10,273 nt of DNA, taken from assembly GCA_030429325.1 (NCBI GenBank), contig JAUICT010000040.1, positions 1 to 10,273 of the forward strand, read 5' to 3'. Position 1 is the first letter of the stretch, and the number at the start of each line of letters is the position of its first letter. Origin of the DNA: Bacteroidia bacterium. GTDB lineage: Bacteria; Bacteroidota; Bacteroidia; Flavobacteriales; Flavobacteriaceae. Positions 6,187 through 10,273 of the stretch are shown in pieces. The notes beneath the pieces are model-generated. The model was not told the origin of the DNA, made no database searches, and saw only the letters and a list, made by a program, of their open reading frames with translations. Made by a program: the position numbers and the translations under genes.

Positions 6187-7734
6187 TTAAAATGGCACGT
6201 CATTGTCATCTGGGTCATCGTCACTGTTCATTGCGCTCCCAAAAGCCTCGTCCGCACTGGGAAGATTTGGGGTTGCAAAGGGATTTTCTTCGTCCGCATT
6301 CATCTTCGATTGGAATTCGAATGGGGAGTCAAAGTCATCCAAGTTATCAAATTTACCCAGAGCGCCCACAAATTTTAACCTAATATTATCCAAACCTCCA
6401 TTACGGTGCTTGGCTACAATGAACTCAGCCTGACCTTGGGTGGGGGTGCGCTCTTCATCATCCCACTCGTCAATTTTATAGTATTCAGGTCGGTAAATAA
6501 ACGATACAATATCCGCATCCTGCTCAATGGCCCCGGATTCCCTCAAATCGGAAAGTATCGGACGCTTGCTGCCTCCACGGGTCTCTACAGCACGTGACAA
6601 CTGCGACAGGGCAATCACAGGCACATTGAGTTCCTTGGCCAGTGCCTTTAAGTTTCGGGAAATGGTGGAAATCTCTTGTTCACGGTTCCCTCCTTTTTGG
6701 CTTCCACCGGCGGTCATCAATTGTAAATAGTCAATGATGATCAGTTTTATTTTATGCTGCGAAGCCAATCGTCTTGCCTTGGCCCTTAAGTCAAAAATGG
6801 AAAGTGATGGGGTATCATCGATAAACAAAGGGGCTTTTTCCAAGGCCTTTACCTTTACGTTCAACTGTTCCCATTCGTGCTTTTCCAATTTTCCGGTCCT
6901 TAATTTTTCTGAAGAAAGCCCTGTTTCCGAAGAAATCAAACGGGTGATCAACTGTACGGAGGACATCTCCAAGGAAAAGAAGGCCACGGCGTTACCGGAA
7001 TTCACGGCAATGTTTCTGGCCATGGAAAGCGTCAAGGCCGTTTTACCCATACCGGGACGCGCCGCCACAATAATAAGGTCACTGGGCTGCCAACCTGAGG
7101 TAAGCTTGTCCAACTTATCAAATCCAGAAGGGATTCCACTGAGTCCTTCTTTATTGGAAATTTCCTCAATTTTTTTCTTTGCCTGGATTACCAAGTTTTG
7201 GGCCGTTTCGGCTGAACGCTTTAGGTTGCCTTGGGTGACCTCGTATAATTTCGCCTCAGCATCATCCAAAAGGTCAAAAACGTCTGTGGAATCACTATAG
7301 GCGTTTTCAATGATCTCACTGGAAATCTTGATAAGACTGCGTTGGATGTATTTTTGAAGGATAATCCTCGCATGGAACTCAATATGCGCCGAAGAGGCTA
7401 CTTTTTGGGTGAGTTTTATCAAATAAAAGTCCCCTCCGACAGCTTCCAGCTTTCCTTCCTTCTTGAGTTCAGAGGAAACGGTTAATAAATCCACCGGCTC
7501 TGAAGATTCAAATAATTTGAAGATGGCCTCGTAGATAAACCTATGAGCGTCCTTATAAAAGACATCGGGATGCAGAATATCGATTACTTCGTCCACTCCT
7601 TTCTTGTCAATCATCATAGCTCCAAGTACAACTTCCTCTAAATCAACTGCTTGAGGCGGTATTTTGCCTTTTTCAAGATTGATGAGGGTTGACTTGTCCA
7701 CTCTATGACCGATGATTGGGCTAGGTTTGTCCAT
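6187..7734 (-). CDS. dnaB: Replicative DNA helicase DnaB
   Basis: The 515-residue product is full-length DnaB, the hexameric helicase that unwinds DNA ahead of the replication fork. The N-terminal helical collar domain is at about 25-130 (PPQAVDLEEVVLGAMMIDKKG), then a linker helix (about 155-195), and a RecA-like motor from about 200. Motor motifs are Walker A ARPGMGKT (225-232), FSLEMS with Glu256, Walker B LIIIDYLQLM (331-340, Asp335), the LSQLSRAVETR sensor region (376-386), DLRESGAIEQDAD (396-408) and AKHRNGG (441-447), which carries the likely arginine finger. No intein is present. After about 465 there is an extra acidic tail ending DDNDVPF, like the tip of single-strand binding protein. 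The start MDKPSPIIGHRVDKST matches the flavobacterial N-terminus as I know it. The gene lies between accA and the exported-protein gene, all on the minus strand. Confidence 0.98.
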   Translation of the reverse strand: MDKPSPIIGHRVDKSTLINLEKGKIPPQAVDLEEVVLGAMMIDKKGVDEVIDILHPDVFYKDAHRFIYEAIFKLFESSEPVDLLTVSSELKKEGKLEAVGGDFYLIKLTQKVASSAHIEFHARIILQKYIQRSLIKISSEIIENAYSDSTDVFDLLDDAEAKLYEVTQGNLKRSAETAQNLVIQAKKKIEEISNKEGLSGIPSGFDKLDKLTSGWQPSDLIIVAARPGMGKTALTLSMARNIAVNSGNAVAFFSLEMSSVQLITRLISSETGLSSEKLRTGKLEKHEWEQLNVKVKALEKAPLFIDDTPSLSIFDLRAKARRLASQHKIKLIIIDYLQLMTAGGSQKGGNREQEISTISRNLKALAKELNVPVIALSQLSRAVETRGGSKRPILSDLRESGAIEQDADIVSFIYRPEYYKIDEWDDEERTPTQGQAEFIVAKHRNGGLDNIRLKFVGALGKFDNLDDFDSPFEFQSKMNADEENPFATPNLPSADEAFGSAMNSDDDPDDNDVPF

Positions 7735-7739
7735 GAATG

Positions 7740-7747
7740 CGAAAGTA
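7740..7747 (-). promoter_or_regulatory. Putative -7 element of the dnaB promoter
   Basis: Read on the minus strand, TACTTTCG has one mismatch to TAnnTTTG. Only five bases separate it from the dnaB ATG at 7734, so transcripts would begin at or very near the start codon, giving an almost leaderless mRNA. A perfect palindrome AAGTTAACTT at 7761-7770 lies about where a -33 region would be. Confidence 0.4.
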
Positions 7748-7813
7748 GCTAATTGGTCTTAAGTTAACTTTAATTTTACATCGTGTGATTTCCACAGATA
7801 ATGAACAAAGTTA

Positions 7814-7844
7814 CTGTTAATAACTTGCGATTTCTGTTAATAAC
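7814..7844. repeat. Two identical sites upstream of dnaB, 20 bp apart
   Basis: CTGTTAATAAC occurs at 7814-7824 and again at 7834-7844, an offset of exactly 20 bases. Each copy contains GTTA-A-TAAC, a near-perfect dyad. They lie about 80-110 bases upstream of the dnaB start, between dnaB and the end of accA. Spacing of about two helical turns is what a pair of bound dimers on one DNA face would need; that is an inference. Confidence 0.5.
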
Positions 7845-7880
7845 GCGAAAAAAGTAGAGGAAAAAACCTGATAAAAAAAG

Positions 7881-7915
7881 TTAGCCTTTGAAAAACAAGA
7901 ATTAGCCATTGAAAA
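7881..7915 (-). repeat. 21-bp-offset direct repeat across the accA stop codon
   Basis: TTAGCCTTTGAAAA (7881-7894) and TTAGCCATTGAAAA (7902-7915), plus strand, differ at one base. On the minus strand the second copy encodes the last accA codons VFNG and the stop; the first copy, in the same frame seven codons on, reads FFKG and another stop. Confidence 0.6.
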
Positions 7916-8855
7916 CGCCCATTGAGGCGTATTTATCCATTCTGGATTTTATCAGTTGTTTTGGTGATAACTTTTTAAGTTCTTCGTAATGGGATGAAAT
8001 TTTGTTCTTGACCGTTTCAAAGGTCTTTTCCCTATTCACATGTGCACCACCTAGGGGTTCCTTGATGATTTCGTCAATGACCTTGATTTTTTTGCTGTCC
8101 GAGGCGGTTAGCTTAAGAGCTTCTGCTGCCTTTTCCTTATACTCCCAGCTTCTCCACAAAATGGAAGAACAGTTTTCCGGGGAGATCACAGAATACCAAG
8201 CATTCTCCAGCATCAATACTTTATCTCCTACGCCAATGCCCAAAGCACCACCTGATGCACCTTCTCCAATTATAATACAAATAATAGGGACCTCTAGACG
8301 GGTCATCTCCAGAATATTTCTTGCAATGGCTTCACCCTGTCCCCTTTCTTCTGCTTCCAAACCTGGATAGGCGCCGGGGGTATCAATAAAAGTGACTACA
8401 GGAATATTGAATTTCTCAGCGGATTTCATCAATCGCAATGCTTTTCGATATCCTTCTGGATTGGCCATACCAAAATTTCGATACTGTCTGGTCTTGGTAT
8501 TATATCCTTTTTGTTGACCGATGAACATATAGGTCTGATCGCCTATTTTTCCTAGACCACCCACCATGGCTTTGTCATCTTTGACATTCCTATCGCCGTG
8601 AAGTTCCAAGAACGTATCTCCACATATGGCATTGATATAGTCCATGGTATATGGCCTATTGGGATGTCTGGAAAGTTGTACCCGTTGCCAAGCGGTCAGG
8701 TTCTTGTAAATCTCTTTTCTTGTCTCTTGAAGTTTTTTTTCAATTTGAGAGCAGGTCTCGGTTACATCAACATCACTTTCTTCACCTATCACCATACATT
8801 TTTGAAGTTGGTCTTCAAGTTCTTTGATGGGAAGTTCAAAATCTAAATACTCCAT
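7902..8855 (-). CDS. accA: Acetyl-CoA carboxylase, carboxyltransferase subunit alpha
   Basis: This 317-residue protein is the alpha subunit of the carboxyltransferase part of acetyl-CoA carboxylase. With AccD it moves the carboxyl group from biotin-carrier protein AccB to acetyl-CoA, forming malonyl-CoA, the first committed step of fatty-acid synthesis in the cytoplasm. The N-terminal helical part (1-60) includes AWQRVQLSRHPNRPYTMDYI; the crotonase-like core shows GDRNVKDDKAMVGGLGKI, FGMANPEGYRKALRLM, the strand VTFIDTPGAYPGLEAEERGQGEAIARN, and GEGASGGALGIGVGD, which lines the CoA pocket. Length is normal and no AccD-type zinc ribbon is fused. The partner accD is not in this window. The start MEYLDFELPIKELE is the family N-terminus. 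Its own promoter is likely at 8886. The 3' end is followed by an in-frame partial duplication of the last codons and stop. Confidence 0.97.
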   Translation of the reverse strand: MEYLDFELPIKELEDQLQKCMVIGEESDVDVTETCSQIEKKLQETRKEIYKNLTAWQRVQLSRHPNRPYTMDYINAICGDTFLELHGDRNVKDDKAMVGGLGKIGDQTYMFIGQQKGYNTKTRQYRNFGMANPEGYRKALRLMKSAEKFNIPVVTFIDTPGAYPGLEAEERGQGEAIARNILEMTRLEVPIICIIIGEGASGGALGIGVGDKVLMLENAWYSVISPENCSSILWRSWEYKEKAAEALKLTASDSKKIKVIDEIIKEPLGGAHVNREKTFETVKNKISSHYEELKKLSPKQLIKSRMDKYASMGVFNG

Positions 8856-8885
8856 GGAAAGTCAGTTCTTAAAAAATAGTGGGGA

Positions 8886-8893
8886 CAAATATA
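8886..8893 (-). promoter_or_regulatory. Putative -7 element of the accA promoter
   Basis: On the minus strand TATATTTG matches TAnnTTTG exactly and is followed by TCCCC. It lies 30 bases upstream of the accA ATG. A TTTCTG at 8915-8920 (minus strand), 21 bases further up, is a possible -33 box. This suggests accA can be transcribed apart from tgt-lptG. Confidence 0.55.
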
Positions 8894-8963
8894 AAACTTT
8901 ATGCATTACCTACAGAAATTAGGCAAACCATTTAACGTTAAGACATTAGGATTGTAATGATCA

Positions 8964-10046
8964 TTATCTTTTGGCTTTCAGCAGCATGTAAACGGCAAAA
9001 ACACCAAAAATAAGATTGGGGATGATTACCGCCAATAAGGGCGAAAAACCGGATTGTTCTGCCAGTGTACCAAAAACCTTGTCAAAGAAAATATAAACGA
9101 AGGCCACGCCAATACCAAATGCGAGATTAAGCCCCATACCTCCCCTGCGTTTTACAGAAGAAACGGCAACGGCAATAATGGTTAGGATAAAAGCGGCAAT
9201 GGGCAAAGCCCATCTTTTATATTTGACCAACACATACGTATTTATATTGGAAGCCCCTTTTTGTTTTTGATCTTCAATAAACTCATTAAGCTCAAAAAGG
9301 TTCTTGGTTTCCGCAACATAAGAAACCGGGGTCAGGTCTTCCAACTTAAATGTAAAGAGGGTGTCCAGTCTTCTTTTGGTCTCAATGTATTCCACATCAT
9401 CGTGGAGTTTTCGTTTTACATAATTGGTCAAACGGTATAGACTGTCTTTTTCCATCCATCGGATATTACTTGCCGAAATCTTAAAATCCAATTGTTTGAT
9501 GGAGTCAAAATGCTCATACGTGAAATTGTACCCTATTTTTCGGTTAGGGTCAAAACTGCTCACATAGAGGTAATCATTCTCATTGAGCTGATTAAAAATA
9601 TTATCCGTTACCTGAACCTGTCTTCCTTTTTTAAAGTACTTGTATTCGAACTCATTAAATCCAATACTGGCATGGGGAACAATGAACATCCCCATCATAA
9701 AAATAAGGATGGCCACCATGGTTGCCCCAATCAAATACGGTCGTAAAAAACGACTATAGGACACTCCAGAACTTAAAATGGCAACAATCTCCGTGTTACT
9801 GGCCAGTTTAGAGGTAAAAAATATAATGGAAAGAAACAAAAAGACGGGCAACAATAGATTACCGATTACCAAAGTAAAATTCCCATAAAAGACAATCACC
9901 TCGGAAAGGGGAGCCTCATTGTCAATGATTTTTCCAATCTTTTCCGCCAAGTTGGCCATGATTCCAATGGGAACAAAAAGCATAAGCATCCCCAGAAAGG
10001 TGATCAAATAACGTTTTAAGATGTATTTGTCAAGTATGGTGAGCAT
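8964..10046 (-). CDS. lptG: LptF/LptG-family permease of lipopolysaccharide export
   Basis: The 360-residue protein has the LptF/LptG plan: an N-terminal coupling helix (MLTILDKYILKRYL), three transmembrane segments (about 13-33, 52-79, 104-124), a periplasmic beta-jellyroll domain (about 130-270), and three more segments (about 279-297, 303-321, 337-356). The stretch IVAILSSGVSYSRFLRPYL after the second segment is the conserved cytoplasmic loop contacting the ATPase LptB. The protein extracts lipopolysaccharide from the inner membrane and passes it to the periplasmic bridge. Which of the two paralogues it is cannot be settled here; LptG is favoured because flavobacterial genes next to tgt usually carry that name. 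The start codon overlaps the tgt stop as TAATG, so the two are probably translationally coupled. The 12-bp palindrome TAATGATCATTA (8955-8966) spans its stop. Confidence 0.9.
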   Translation of the reverse strand: MLTILDKYILKRYLITFLGMLMLFVPIGIMANLAEKIGKIIDNEAPLSEVIVFYGNFTLVIGNLLLPVFLFLSIIFFTSKLASNTEIVAILSSGVSYSRFLRPYLIGATMVAILIFMMGMFIVPHASIGFNEFEYKYFKKGRQVQVTDNIFNQLNENDYLYVSSFDPNRKIGYNFTYEHFDSIKQLDFKISASNIRWMEKDSLYRLTNYVKRKLHDDVEYIETKRRLDTLFTFKLEDLTPVSYVAETKNLFELNEFIEDQKQKGASNINTYVLVKYKRWALPIAAFILTIIAVAVSSVKRRGGMGLNLAFGIGVAFVYIFFDKVFGTLAEQSGFSPLLAVIIPNLIFGVFAVYMLLKAKR

Positions 10047-10273
10047 TACAGTCTTTTATCCATTTGTTCTACCATTCTGGTTTTCCATTCCAGGAAATCC
10101 CCTGCTAAAATACGTTCTCTTGCGGTTCGTACCAACCACAAATAAAAACCAAGATTGTGAATAGTGGCTATCTGCTTGCCCAAATACTCGTTTGCAGCGA
10201 ACAAATGGCGCAAATAGGCCTTGGAATATTCAGTATCCACAAAAGTAATGCCCATCTCATCTATCGATGAAAA
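10046..10273 (-). CDS. tgt: Queuine tRNA-ribosyltransferase, 3' end (partial)
   Basis: The frame entering from the right edge codes for the last 75 residues of tRNA-guanine transglycosylase. The C-terminal signature is DTEYSKAYLRHLFAANEYLGKQIATIHNLGFYLWLVRTARERILAGDF, matching bacterial Tgt. The enzyme replaces guanine-34 in the anticodon of GUN tRNAs with the queuosine precursor preQ1. The frame continues upstream of the Met at 10255 (preceding residues FSSIDE), so that Met is internal. The catalytic Asp residues and most of the zinc site lie outside the window. The stop TAA shares its first base with the lptG start, an arrangement I recall from other flavobacteria. Confidence 0.95.
   Translation of the reverse strand, partial: FSSIDEMGITFVDTEYSKAYLRHLFAANEYLGKQIATIHNLGFYLWLVRTARERILAGDFLEWKTRMVEQMDKRL

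Noticed and set aside
6734..7300. Open frame of 188 codons on the plus strand inside dnaB
   Set aside because: Antisense shadow of the DnaB motor domain, with serine- and phenylalanine-rich low-quality translation.
7788..7796. Possible DnaA box ATTTCCACA upstream of dnaB
   Set aside because: One mismatch to TTWTCCACA and no second box nearby; a single site is not evidence of an origin or of DnaA control.
8002..8370. Open frame of 122 codons on the plus strand inside accA
   Set aside because: Antisense shadow of a conserved gene; no start signals or family resemblance.
1..10273. Defence island, biosynthetic cluster, mobile element or CRISPR array
   Set aside because: Both strands were read; genes are housekeeping or single metabolic enzymes, with no nuclease-effector pairs, transposase, integrase or regularly spaced repeats. 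I cannot support a new multi-gene system here.

Overview
This window looks like chromosomal DNA of a marine-type member of the Flavobacteriaceae (Bacteroidota), possibly close to Muricauda/Allomuricauda. The evidence is: promoter-like elements of the Bacteroidota form TAnnTTTG, few recognisable Shine-Dalgarno sequences, moderately AT-rich DNA, the gene order tgt-lptG-accA-dnaB-(so-called asparagine synthetase B) that I recall from flavobacteria, and protein sequences typical of that family. The genus is an inference.

Left part (1-3825). The 3' end of rplT (ribosomal protein L20) is closed by a strong hairpin terminator. A secreted SGNH/GDSL hydrolase follows on the plus strand and meets, tail to tail, a minus-strand YjbQ/UPF0047 gene. 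A Cof-type HAD phosphatase diverges from yjbQ. Next come a small NTF2-like lipoprotein and a YghX-type dienelactone hydrolase, each apparently with its own promoter.

Middle (3826-4899). One gene product of 299 residues, rich in cysteine and tryptophan, belongs to no family I recognise. It is the most obscure gene here.

Right part (4896-10273), all minus strand, transcribed from the right edge leftward: tgt (3' end only), lptG-like permease, accA, dnaB, and an exported protein of the flavobacterial family commonly labelled asparagine synthetase B although no asparagine synthetase motifs are visible. tgt and lptG overlap by one base. accA and dnaB each have an upstream -7-like element. A short palindromic repeat sits exactly at the dnaB/exported-protein junction and disturbs the start of the latter.

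The window is mostly core housekeeping: translation, tRNA queuosine modification, lipopolysaccharide transport, fatty-acid synthesis and replication. I do not see a defence system, CRISPR array, insertion sequence, tRNA or rRNA. The points worth a second look are small ones: an SSB-like acidic tip on DnaB, the repeat at the exported-protein start, a 12-bp inverted repeat framing the lipoprotein leader, paired sites upstream of dnaB, a duplicated end of accA, and the unrecognised gene. No gap between genes exceeds 300 bases.
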